Below are positions 1-7,467 of a stretch of DNA of 64,000 bases, piece by piece. Position numbers and translations under genes: made by a program. Origin of the DNA: JACKHA01 sp041401985 (GTDB lineage Bacteria > Planctomycetota > Phycisphaerae > Phycisphaerales > UBA1924); the NCBI GenBank assembly GCA_041401985.1, contig JAWKTE010000010.1, positions 62,001 to 126,000 on the forward strand. The letters are read 5' to 3'. Position 1 is the first letter of the stretch, and each line of letters starts with the position of its first letter. The notes beneath the pieces are model-generated. The model made no database searches, was not told the DNA's origin, and saw nothing but the letters and a program-made list of their open reading frames with translations.

Positions 1-565
1 CGCCGGCGTCGCGGCGACGGCCTCTGCGCAGTCGGTCATGAACCCGTCGTACGAGAGCGGCCCGGCCTCGGCTGGCTGGACGCGCGTGAACCTCGGCTCG
101 CAGGCCATCGAGGGCTGGACCGTCGACCAGGGCAACATCGACCACATCGGCACGATGTGGCGGGCCGCCGAGGGCAACCGCTCGATCGAGCTCAACGGCG
201 ACGCCCCCGGGCGCATCCACCAGGTGCTCCAGACGAACCCCGGTTCGCAGTACATCGTCGAGTTCGCCCTCTCGGGCAACTGGGGCGGGCACTGGAACAA
301 GAAGGTCCGCGTGACCGCCGGCGACGAGTCGGAACTGTTCTTCTACGACTCGACCGGCAACCGCTCATTCAACATGAACTGGGAGGATCGCCAGTTCGTG
401 TTCACCGCGGACTCCGCGACCACCACGCTCCGCTTCGCGAGCAACAACTACGGCAAGCACGGCGGCGCGGTGGACAACATCCGCGTCTCCGAGATCATCG
501 TCCCGGCTCCGGCCGCGGGCCTGGCGCTGCTCGGCCTGGCGGGCATGGGCCGCCGGCGCCGCTAA
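1..565 (+). CDS. Choice-of-anchor C family PEP-CTERM-like exported protein, 5' end cut by window edge
   Basis: The frame is open from base 2 and first encodes the end of a signal peptide (AGVAATASAQ), so the true start lies upstream; the ATG at 38 is internal. The mature part begins MNPSYESGPASAGWTRVN and matches the choice-of-anchor C domain (NPSFE-G-G-W beta-sandwich with a GNWGG motif). The tail has the PEP-CTERM layout: PAPAAG, a short hydrophobic helix, then GRRRR at the stop. Such tails direct export and surface sorting by an exosortase in other phyla; no exosortase is in this window. It is a tandem paralogue of the next gene (both share the pattern around GWT-GNIDH-GT-W and FALSGNWGG). 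Family assignment is firm; the exact ligand or role is unknown. Confidence 0.85.
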   Translation, partial: AGVAATASAQSVMNPSYESGPASAGWTRVNLGSQAIEGWTVDQGNIDHIGTMWRAAEGNRSIELNGDAPGRIHQVLQTNPGSQYIVEFALSGNWGGHWNKKVRVTAGDESELFFYDSTGNRSFNMNWEDRQFVFTADSATTTLRFASNNYGKHGGAVDNIRVSEIIVPAPAAGLALLGLAGMGRRRR

Positions 566-880
566 GGCGCGCCCCACGACACGCTTCTCTCCTCGCAACT
601 TTGCGAACAACTGCACGCGAGCAACGCCCCGCCCAGCGGGGCGTTGTTCGTTCTGCGTCCCTACCGATTGAATCGTGCGGAGCGTTATCGGAGCTGCGGC
701 AACGCGGATCGGACGCCGCGTGGCCCGTGCAAGCGGCGAGAGCCGCGCAGGCTTCACGCCCGGGCCGCGAGACTTCGGCCGCGGCCTTGTGCCCCCGTCC
801 GGCCGTGGCACCTTGGCCTACGGAGATCACGGCAGGCAAACCCCGAGAGGGGAGCCGCCGCGAGCAACAGGAGAGAGGCC
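566..880 (+). other. Intergenic region with terminator and structured leader
   Basis: This 315-base gap holds a terminator-like hairpin just after the first gene and then a leader rich in short GNRA-capped hairpins: GCGGC-GAGA-GCCGC at 733-746 and CCCC-GAGA-GGGG at 841-852, the latter preceded by GGCAGGCAAA. A Shine-Dalgarno AGGAG stands about 10 bases before the ATG at 881. No open frame here looks coding. Confidence 0.5.
621..648 (+). terminator. Rho-independent terminator-like hairpin after the first anchor-C gene
   Basis: CAACGCCCC (622-630) pairs perfectly with GGGGCGTTG (638-646) around a 7-base loop and is followed by TTCGTTCT. It lies 57 bases past the stop of the upstream gene. The U-tract is imperfect. 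Confidence 0.65.
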
Positions 881-1489
881 ATGCACTCGAAGACCTGGAT
901 GATGTCCATTGCCGGAGCCGCCCTGCTCGCGAGCGCGGCTTCGGGCGATGTTCCGATCGTGAACCCCTCGTTCGAGGAGGGCCCCGCCGAGGGTGCCTGG
1001 ACCCGCGTGAACGCCGGGGCCGACAGCATCGCGGGCTGGACCGTCGTCGGCGGGAACATTGACCACGTGGGCACACTCTGGCAGGCCTCCCACGGGGCGC
1101 GTTCGATCGACCTGAGCGGCGACGCGGCCGGGGCGATCGCACAGACCATCGAGACCGTGCCGGGGCAGGAATACCTGCTGACCTTCGCCCTGTCGGGCAA
1201 CTGGGGGGGCACGGACACGAAGTGGCTGGAGGTCTCGGCCGGTCCCGTGGTGCGGCAGTTCGGCGTCGACACGTCGCTGAACACGGGCTCTTCGATGCAC
1301 TGGCGCGACGAGTCACTGGCGTTCACCGCGGACTCATCGCAGACCACGCTGGAGTTCCGCTCGCTCACGCCGGGGTACTTCGGCCCGGCGATCGACGACG
1401 TGCGACTGGCCACGGTGCCCGGGCCGGCGACGCTGCTCGGGCTGGCGGCGGGCGTGATCGTGTCGGCCAGGCGTCGGCGCGGGCGGTGA
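881..1489 (+). CDS. Choice-of-anchor C family PEP-CTERM-like exported protein
   Basis: This 202-residue protein starts at ATG 881, chosen for the AGGAG upstream and because the protein then opens with a classical signal peptide (MHSKTWMMSIAGAALLASAASG). The mature part starts DVPIVNPSFEEG and follows the anchor-C domain, including GWTVVGGNIDHVGT and FALSGNWGG. The tail is VPGPATLLGLAAG, a hydrophobic stretch, then RRRRGR, a PEP-CTERM variant with Pro-Gly-Pro in place of Pro-Glu-Pro. It is a duplicate of the gene before it. Expected location is the cell surface or extracellular matrix. Specific function is unknown. Confidence 0.85.
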   Translation: MHSKTWMMSIAGAALLASAASGDVPIVNPSFEEGPAEGAWTRVNAGADSIAGWTVVGGNIDHVGTLWQASHGARSIDLSGDAAGAIAQTIETVPGQEYLLTFALSGNWGGTDTKWLEVSAGPVVRQFGVDTSLNTGSSMHWRDESLAFTADSSQTTLEFRSLTPGYFGPAIDDVRLATVPGPATLLGLAAGVIVSARRRRGR

Positions 1490-1520
1490 ACCTCAACTCC
1501 AACCGATCAGGGCCGCGGTC

Positions 1521-2489
1521 TCACGATCGCAGCCCTGTCGCGTCCCCTGTCGAGTGCGCTGTCGCCCTCGGCGATGGCGATGATCGCCCGAGCGCAAGCA
1601 GCGCAACAACCGCGTTCGCGGCGTGCGCGACCCGCGCGGGATCGTGCCACAGGTCGTTGTGGAGCGAGCCTTCGAACACCTCGATCCGCGACGCGGCGTG
1701 AAGCGAGGCCTCGGCGATCGCCCGCCCGTCGTCGATCGGGCAGATCTCGTCGTTCGACCCGTGCAGCACGAGCAGCGGGCACCGGACTTCGGCGGCGCGC
1801 GCGGCCCGATCGAACCCGTTCGGCCGGCGCAGCAGCGGGGCGGTCCGCGAGGCCAGCAGCAGCGCCGCCCCGAGCATTCCCGTGTGCGGAACCCGCATGG
1901 CCCGCAGCATGCGCAGCGCCGGCGTCCGCGGCACGCGATACGGCGCCTCGGCGACGACGCCCACGATGTTGGGATGGGACTCGTCCCGCAATCGGGCGGC
2001 GGCGGCGATCGAGACGCCCGCACCCAGCGACCAGCCGTAGAGCAGCATGGGCCGATGCGGCTCACCGATCGCATCGAAGAGCGCAAGCAGATCGTCGACC
2101 TCATTCGTGCCGAGCGAGCCGCCCCCGGGGGCATCGCCGTGGGCGGGCAGATCCCACGCGATGACGCGCGACGCGACGCCGGCCACCAGCGGGAGTCGCT
2201 GGAGCGCCCCGATGCGGCTGTCGCCCCAGCCGTGCGAGAGCACGACGATCGGCCCGGCGGGGTCGTCGCCCTCGATGTCCCACACCGGGAGCGCAAGGCC
2301 GCGGGATGTGAAGGTCCACGATTCGAAGCGACGGGGCGGGTCGAGTTCGGAAGGGTCTCCGGCGCGATTGCGGGCGACGGCGGTGGCGTAGGTGCGCCGC
2401 GGCGGGCGCGTCAGAGCGCGGTGGATCGCCAGCACGCCGGAGAGCCAGGCGATCGCAAGACCCAGGAGCAGGAGCGCGGCCAGACCCAT
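1521..2489 (-). CDS. Membrane-anchored alpha/beta hydrolase
   Basis: With the start at 2489 the protein has 322 residues and opens with a membrane helix (MGLAALLLLGLAIAWLSG). The alpha/beta hydrolase core is complete: oxyanion loop LSHGWGD near 84-90, nucleophile elbow GWSLG with Ser154, acidic residue in HGSNDE near 247 and His in SLHND near 277. It resembles the dienelactone hydrolase/BEM46-like serine esterases; substrate unknown. The frame is open further upstream (to 2672), but that part crosses a palindromic repeat and lacks sequence character, so a late start is preferred. It is transcribed toward the anchor-C gene and ends 31 bases from it. No strong Shine-Dalgarno precedes the chosen ATG. 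Confidence 0.75.
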   Translation of the reverse strand: MGLAALLLLGLAIAWLSGVLAIHRALTRPPRRTYATAVARNRAGDPSELDPPRRFESWTFTSRGLALPVWDIEGDDPAGPIVVLSHGWGDSRIGALQRLPLVAGVASRVIAWDLPAHGDAPGGGSLGTNEVDDLLALFDAIGEPHRPMLLYGWSLGAGVSIAAAARLRDESHPNIVGVVAEAPYRVPRTPALRMLRAMRVPHTGMLGAALLLASRTAPLLRRPNGFDRAARAAEVRCPLLVLHGSNDEICPIDDGRAIAEASLHAASRIEVFEGSLHNDLWHDPARVAHAANAVVALLALGRSSPSPRATAHSTGDATGLRS

Positions 2490-2538
2490 CGGGACCGGAG
2501 CGTAGCGAGCAAGGACCGGCCACGATTCATGATTAGCG

Positions 2539-2565
2539 CAGAGCCCGACGCGCAAGCGTCGGGTC
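2539..2565. repeat. Palindromic intergenic repeat, family B, copy 1
   Basis: Stem CCCGACGC/GCGTCGGG (2544-2551, 2556-2563) closes a GCAA loop, flanked by CAGAG on the left and TC on the right. The same 27 bases occur inverted at 44662-44688 with one mismatch, in the loop. The shared asymmetric flanks show these are copies and not chance hairpins. Confidence 0.7.
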
Positions 2566-2693
2566 ATCCGGCCCACACCCCGCGGACCGCGTCGGATGGC
2601 TCGTGGCCACCCCCCGGGCCGTACACCCAACAACCGCACGCTCGCGCGTGCGGCTCTGCTCCCCGCGACCAAGCGCTCACGCCCGCGGCCCGG

Positions 2694-4037
2694 CTACTCC
2701 AGCAGATTCACGAACAGCCCCGTCGCCAGTTTCGGATAGAAGAACGTGCTCTTCTGCGGCATCAGTTCGTTGGCCCGGCTGATGTCGCGCACCGCCTCCA
2801 GCGGCGTCGGTCGCACGATCACCGCCAGTTGCGCGAACCCGCTGCCCCCGCCCGAGCCCGTCTCGGCCCCGGAACCGATCTCCGCCACCTCGCCCACCGA
2901 GTGCGGGAACGCCCACTTGACGGGCTGGCCCGCGTTGAGTTTCGGCTGGCAGACCTGCTCGACGATCAGGTGCTGCACGAGCGCGACATCGAGCAGACGC
3001 CAGGGCTTGGGCTTGTTCGGGAACGCCGCAGCCAGCGGGTCGTCGCTGGCGGGCGACGCGGTGAAGCACTCGCCGGAGGCGAAGTCGTAGAGCCCGAGCA
3101 CGTTCCGCCTCGTCGTTCCCGCGGCGGCCTTCATCGCGCCCTCGATCGCCGACAGGTCGTTCCCGGCGGGCGTGATCTCCAGCAGCCCCGAAGCCGCGGC
3201 CCGGAACGCGTCGATCGTGTACCCCTGCATCCCCCCGAGCACACGGTGCGTCGGGCCGATCGCCAGGCCCGGATCGCTCATGCCGACCAGGACCATCATG
3301 TTCCGCCGCGCCGGGTGGTCGTTGGCAACGGGGCCGGACTGCTCCAGGTGCTTGATGTAGTTCAGCGCGGTGTTGTAGCGGTGGTGCCCGTCGGCGATGA
3401 ACACGTCCTGGCCGGCCAGGGCGTCCTGGTACGCCTTGATCGTCTTGGGGTCCTCGATGGTCCAGACCTCGTGCGTCACGCCGTCGCCCATGTCCGCCAC
3501 CGCGCTGGGCGGCAGCGTGTCCATCAGGCCGCGGACAATCCGGGTCGCGGCCCCCTGCTCGTCGGGGATGATGCCGAACACGGGCGAGACCTGGGCCCGC
3601 GTGGCTTTCATGAGGGCCAGGCGATCCTCCTTCGGCCCGCTGAACGTCTCCTCGTGCGGCAGGATGCCGCCGCCGGGGCGCGGGCCGAAGGGCACGCAGT
3701 CCACGCACGCCGCCATGCCGCAGCGCTCGAACCGCTCGCCCATGAACTCGAACGTCTGGCGATAGGCGAACATCGCGGGCGAGTCGCGCTGCACAAGATC
3801 GCCCGAGGCGAGCATCGAGCGGAACGAGTCGGCGGCCCGGGCGTAGGCCTCCGGCGGGCCGAGCTCCTTCGCCGGCGTGTGGGGCAGGTCGATGCCGACG
3901 ATGTTGCGGGCGTCCTTGCGGAGCAGGGCGTCCTTCTGGGCCTTGCCGAGCACGTCGTAGGGCGGGGCGACAACCGCGGACAGGTCGCCCTGGCCGCGCT
4001 GGTACTGGACGGCTCGGAAGGGATGGACGGCGGGCAT
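2694..4037 (-). CDS. DUF1015 family protein
   Basis: This 447-residue protein starts at 4037 (MPAVHPFRAVQY), supported by AGGAG upstream; the longer open frame is not needed. It matches DUF1015 along its length, with the N-terminal PPYDVLGKAQ and the hallmark FIADGHHRYNTALNYIK block near 230. DUF1015 proteins are widespread, cytosolic and of unsettled biochemistry; some are annotated as HTH- or SerC-associated, but no reaction is established. A TATCAT at 4081-4076 is a possible -10 element. The gene stands alone between an alpha/beta hydrolase and a repeat-rich gap. Family call is strong, function unknown. Confidence 0.85.
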   Translation of the reverse strand: MPAVHPFRAVQYQRGQGDLSAVVAPPYDVLGKAQKDALLRKDARNIVGIDLPHTPAKELGPPEAYARAADSFRSMLASGDLVQRDSPAMFAYRQTFEFMGERFERCGMAACVDCVPFGPRPGGGILPHEETFSGPKEDRLALMKATRAQVSPVFGIIPDEQGAATRIVRGLMDTLPPSAVADMGDGVTHEVWTIEDPKTIKAYQDALAGQDVFIADGHHRYNTALNYIKHLEQSGPVANDHPARRNMMVLVGMSDPGLAIGPTHRVLGGMQGYTIDAFRAAASGLLEITPAGNDLSAIEGAMKAAAGTTRRNVLGLYDFASGECFTASPASDDPLAAAFPNKPKPWRLLDVALVQHLIVEQVCQPKLNAGQPVKWAFPHSVGEVAEIGSGAETGSGGGSGFAQLAVIVRPTPLEAVRDISRANELMPQKSTFFYPKLATGLFVNLLE

Positions 4038-4160
4038 GGCGGTCTCCTGCGTGGGCGCTGCACGGCGCGGAGGGGATGATACGAGGCATCGCTGCGCCGG
4101 AGTGCGGATCGCGGTTGCGTCGGCTTGCCCCACCGAGTCTTCCCGGCCGAAGCCTTCGGG

Positions 4161-4190
4161 ACGAGGGGGGCGGGCTTTCCGGCCCGCCGG
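4161..4190. repeat. Palindromic repeat, family C, copy 1
   Basis: GCGGGC-TTTCC-GGCCCGC forms a hairpin preceded by GACGAGGGG. The reverse complement of 4284-4312 reads almost the same, including the GACGAGGGG flank. Confidence 0.55.
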
Positions 4191-4283
4191 CATCGGCAAG
4201 CCGCCATCAGACAGCAAGCGACCTCGTCGGTGCGACGCCGCGGCCGATGCTGGTTCGCCGGTTGCTCAAAGTCGCTCCCGCGA

Positions 4284-4312
4284 TCGGCGGGGCGGGAAAG
4301 CCCCGCCCCTCG
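4284..4312. repeat. Palindromic repeat, family C, copy 2 (inverted)
   Basis: CGGCGGGGCGGG-AAA-G-CCCCGCCCC followed by TCGTC is the inverted partner of 4161-4190, about 90 bases away, like a paired REP element. Confidence 0.55.
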
Positions 4313-4353
4313 TCGGCTGCGTTCGCCAGCGTGCGGTCCGACGGACAGCCTGC

Positions 4354-4878
4354 CTACGCCGTCCACTCCCCCGCATAGATCGTCGTGTGCGGCGCGGCGT
4401 CGCGCCCGGCCAGTTCGAACAGACGCTTGGCGATCTGACGCAGGTGCAGCGCGTCGTGGGCCGCCCACGAGCCCAGCAGCACGCCCGCGTGGATCGGGCC
4501 GAACTTCGGGTGCTGGTACGCGGCGTTCCAGTCGATCGCCGCCGGGTCGCCCAGGCCGCGGAGCCACTCGACGCTCGCACGCCGCTCGCGGATGAACGTG
4601 GCAACCGCGGCCCCGAGGTCCGCCTCGTTGTACTTCCGCTCGACGGCCCAGCCGGGCGGGTCGATCTTGGGCCACTCCGCCGCGCCCTGCAGCGTCAGCC
4701 CCAGACGCATCCGGAAGTCCTCACGCTCCTCATCCCCGAGGTGGCGGACGATCTCCAGGATCGACCAGTTGCCCGACGCCGGCTTCCACCTGGCGTCGGC
4801 CTCGTCCACCATCGCGATCGTCGCGGGCAGCACATCGGCGAAGCGTTCGAGTCGGTCGATCATCGCGGCGGGGTTCAT
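4354..4878 (-). CDS. DinB superfamily protein
   Basis: This 174-residue protein has the four-helix DinB/YfiT pattern: MIDRLERFADVLP helix, SGNWSILEIVRHLGDEEREDF with the first metal His, and AAHDALHLRQIAKRL with the terminal H-x3-H. These His positions form the metal site in DinB-fold enzymes such as thiol transferases and maleylpyruvate isomerases, but the substrate cannot be told from sequence. Its length is typical for the family. It is followed after about 37 bases by the start side of a zinc-ribbon membrane protein gene running the same way, so the two may be co-transcribed. Confidence 0.8.
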   Translation of the reverse strand: MNPAAMIDRLERFADVLPATIAMVDEADARWKPASGNWSILEIVRHLGDEEREDFRMRLGLTLQGAAEWPKIDPPGWAVERKYNEADLGAAVATFIRERRASVEWLRGLGDPAAIDWNAAYQHPKFGPIHAGVLLGSWAAHDALHLRQIAKRLFELAGRDAAPHTTIYAGEWTA

Positions 4879-4915
4879 GGCGGGAGGGTACCCGCGCCCA
4901 TCGCGGCCATGCGTG

Positions 4916-5959
4916 CTACGGCCGCTCCGGCTCCAGCGGGATCGGCGCCTCGTCGAACGCGCTGGCGGTCGGGCGCTGGAAGAACTCCAGCGGCGGCAGT
5001 TTGGCCAGTTCCGCTTGGCGGGCCGCCTCCTCGCGCTGGGCCTTCTCGATGAGGCGCTTGTCGCGGGCCATGGCCGAGTACGAGTTGACCACCGCGTAGC
5101 CGGACATGATCGCCATCTCGATCAGGCTCCAGCCGAACAGCCCGACCGAAGCAAGCATGCCCAGCGACATCAGCCCGAATCCAAGGAACAGGATGCTGCC
5201 CAAGGCCCCGCCCCGTCCGATCACGACCGCGGCAACGAGGTACATGCCGAACAGTGCGATCCCCCACGCCGCCAGCCCGAGGCGCGTCGCCAGCGAGTCG
5301 GCTCCCGCGACCGACGCGATCTCCGCCAGGTGGATGCACAGCGGGATCAGCGAGAACAGCCCGACGATCTGCAGGACGAACCACGCGAGCCCCGCCAGGT
5401 AGATCCAGTTGTCGTACGGCGTGGTGCCCAGCAGCCCGCCCCCGCCCGCCGCGATGAACGCCTTCTGCTTGGCGATCAGCAGCATCTGCACGACGATGCA
5501 GGCCCAGCCCGCCGCCCACGCCCCGGCGGCCACGCGGTTGGTCCGGCGCAGCCATCGCAGGCGGTCGTACTTCGAGTGCAGCTCCCCGGGCGGGTACTCC
5601 GACGACGTGACCAGGTACACCCCGCCCCACCAGGCGATGCTGGCCGCGGCCACCAGAAACGCCGGGGCCAGCCCGCCCGACCGAACCGTCCAGAAGATCG
5701 ACACGAGCAGCGCCGCGACGCACCCGGCCAACAGGAAGAACCCGAGGCGGATGATCTTGAGGTACGACATCGGGGCGTCGGTCAGGTTCTTGTAGAGGAA
5801 CCGCCCGCGATCGAGCGACTGGCGGATCGGCCCGCCGCACTCCGGGCAGTTCCCGCCGCGCGGCAGCCCCTTGAGGTTGTACCCGCACTTGAAGCAGCCG
5901 ACGTCGCCCTCGATGGGGGCGGAGCGGTAGGCCGAGAGGCTGCGTGGGTCGATGGCCAT
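4916..5959 (-). CDS. Zinc-ribbon polytopic membrane protein of unknown function
   Basis: This 347-residue protein begins with about 20 residues and then a treble-clef zinc ribbon, CFKCGYNLKGLP followed by CPECGG (residues about 22-43). After a linker come seven to eight hydrophobic segments (for example LGFFLLAGCVAALLVSIFW and LAWFVLQIVGLFSLIPL). The short C-tail is charged, with a basic amphipathic stretch rich in Arg and Lys. I do not recognise a named family; the CxxCGYNLxGL ribbon in front of membrane segments is common in planctomycete proteins. Start ATG at 5959. Cytoplasmic zinc ribbon with inner-membrane body is the inferred topology. Confidence 0.7.
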   Translation of the reverse strand: MAIDPRSLSAYRSAPIEGDVGCFKCGYNLKGLPRGGNCPECGGPIRQSLDRGRFLYKNLTDAPMSYLKIIRLGFFLLAGCVAALLVSIFWTVRSGGLAPAFLVAAASIAWWGGVYLVTSSEYPPGELHSKYDRLRWLRRTNRVAAGAWAAGWACIVVQMLLIAKQKAFIAAGGGGLLGTTPYDNWIYLAGLAWFVLQIVGLFSLIPLCIHLAEIASVAGADSLATRLGLAAWGIALFGMYLVAAVVIGRGGALGSILFLGFGLMSLGMLASVGLFGWSLIEMAIMSGYAVVNSYSAMARDKRLIEKAQREEAARQAELAKLPPLEFFQRPTASAFDEAPIPLEPERP

Positions 5960-6028
5960 GGGGGGTTGGATGCGCGGGGGTGGGTGGAGTTCCGGGATGG
6001 TACCAAATCGCGGCCAGGGTCCTTGGCG

Positions 6029-7369
6029 CTACGACAGTTCCTCGAGCGCCGATGGGAGCAGCATGTAGCGGACCTCGCGGCCTTCGAGGTGCGTGCCAAG
6101 CACCCCTTGTTCCCGGAGGCCTTCGAGGTCCGAACGGGCCGTGTTGAGCGAGACGCCGTTCGACACCGAGTGCGACCTCACCGTGTAGACCTGCATCGGA
6201 TGTCTCAGTGCGTGCTCCAGCAGCAGGCGTTGGCGGAGGTTCAGCGACGGGTGCTCCGCGACAAGGCGAAGGCTGGACGTGATCCTTGTTTCCTCCCGGG
6301 CGATGTGGTCGCGCAGTTGGTCGATCGCCCGCTCGATGATGCCGAGTTTGTAGTGCACGAAGTACGTGAGATCGGCGTCGTCGGTCTCGGTGTCGACGTA
6401 CGCCTGCGGATACTTGGCGTAGCCCTGCCGGATGAGATCGGAGACCACGAGGAACTCGAACACCCGGTACCCGTGGCGCAGGGCGTACCAGAAGAACACG
6501 GCCCGGGCCGTCCTGCCGTTCCCATCGGCGAACGGGTGCTCGTAGCCGATCAGGAAATGCAGCACGCAGGCCTTCAGGATCGGGTGGAGAAACGCCGAGC
6601 CGGTGTGCGTCGCGTTGGCGAATCGGCAGACGGTCGCGACACGCCGCTCGATTTCGCCGGCTGGCGGCGGCTCATAGATGATCTGGTTTGTCCGCGCATC
6701 AACCACTCTGACAGGCTCGTCGGCACGCCGGAATCGCCCGGACTGGTTCGGATCTTCGAGCGTCCCATCTGTGAGCAGCGCCTGCAACTCGCACAGCAGG
6801 CCCGGCGTCAACTCCCGCTCAAGCCACCCCTTGATCCGCTGCATCGCGACGTAGTTGTTCACGACCATCAACTCGTGAGTTGATCTCGGGGAGCGCCCGC
6901 TCCGAAGCAGGTCCATCGCGTCCTGGCGGGTCGTCGCCGCCCCTTCGAGCATCGATGATTCGATGGCCTCGTCCATCAGCGAGCGGATCGCAAACCTCCG
7001 ACGCGCCCCGGCGTCCGCGAGAACGCCCTCGGCGTGGTCGAACGCCGCCGCCCCGCCACCGAGCGCCTGGTCGATCCGGTGCAAGGACTCCTGCATCTTC
7101 GGCGTGATGCTGAGGCTGAACGCCTCGCCGTCCATCGCCTCAACATCAATTCGCGCCCGTCGCCCGAGGCGACGGACCTTCAGCCCCAGCCACACCTCCT
7201 CGGCGTTCTCGGACCGGTCGCGCGCGATCGCCCTGACCTTCCGCCACGGGCGGTAGTCAGCGTCGAGTTCCGCAACAAGCGTCGAGCCGGCCGCCGCCAC
7301 GCCCCGGCGGAGCAGGTCAGGATCAGCGGTGATCTGAGAGAACCGGAATGGCGGGGGATCGAGGCGCAC
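6029..7369 (-). CDS. Fic family protein (AMPylase-like) with its own inhibitory motif
   Basis: This 446-residue protein carries the Fic active-site loop HPFADGNGRTAR near 278-289, matching HPFx(D/E)GN(G/K)R with the catalytic His and the Mg-binding acidic residue intact. Upstream, SSMLEG near 138-143 fits the (S/T)xxxE(G/N) inhibitory helix, placing it in the class with N-terminal self-inhibition. The last 80 residues look like a winged helix (RSHSVSNGVSLNTARSDLEGL). Known relatives transfer AMP to protein hydroxyls and may act as regulators or toxins. Start is GTG 7369; a good promoter lies just upstream. No antitoxin gene is adjacent, consistent with the built-in inhibitor. Confidence 0.88.
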   Translation of the reverse strand: MRLDPPPFRFSQITADPDLLRRGVAAAGSTLVAELDADYRPWRKVRAIARDRSENAEEVWLGLKVRRLGRRARIDVEAMDGEAFSLSITPKMQESLHRIDQALGGGAAAFDHAEGVLADAGARRRFAIRSLMDEAIESSMLEGAATTRQDAMDLLRSGRSPRSTHELMVVNNYVAMQRIKGWLERELTPGLLCELQALLTDGTLEDPNQSGRFRRADEPVRVVDARTNQIIYEPPPAGEIERRVATVCRFANATHTGSAFLHPILKACVLHFLIGYEHPFADGNGRTARAVFFWYALRHGYRVFEFLVVSDLIRQGYAKYPQAYVDTETDDADLTYFVHYKLGIIERAIDQLRDHIAREETRITSSLRLVAEHPSLNLRQRLLLEHALRHPMQVYTVRSHSVSNGVSLNTARSDLEGLREQGVLGTHLEGREVRYMLLPSALEELS

Positions 7370-7410
7370 TGTCTGTCAAACGCAATCGGCTACATTTTGC
7401 CAGTTCTGAA

Positions 7411-7439
7411 AGGATACCACACGATATCCGAACTGTCAA
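7411..7439 (-). promoter_or_regulatory. Sigma70-type promoter of the Fic gene
   Basis: On the minus strand TTGACA (7439-7434) is separated by exactly 17 bases from TATCCT (7416-7411), about 40 bases upstream of the GTG start. The spacer and -10 contain the inverted pair GGATA...TATCC, which could bind a dimeric regulator, perhaps the winged-helix domain of the product itself. The operator idea is inference. Confidence 0.65.
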
Positions 7440-7467
7440 CCCGCCCAATCCTGCGTTTGACTCACGC

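Larger units (their letters stand above)
4038..4353. other. Intergenic region with an inverted pair of palindromic repeats
   Basis: This 316-base gap has no convincing gene. It contains two GC-rich hairpins, 4161-4190 and 4284-4312, that are inverted copies of each other, and the leader of the DUF1015 gene. A paired REP-type arrangement is the best description. Confidence 0.5.

Noticed and set aside
1623..4079. Open frame of about 818 codons on the plus strand
   Set aside because: It is antisense to the alpha/beta hydrolase and DUF1015 genes and has only Arg/Gly/Asp-rich content.
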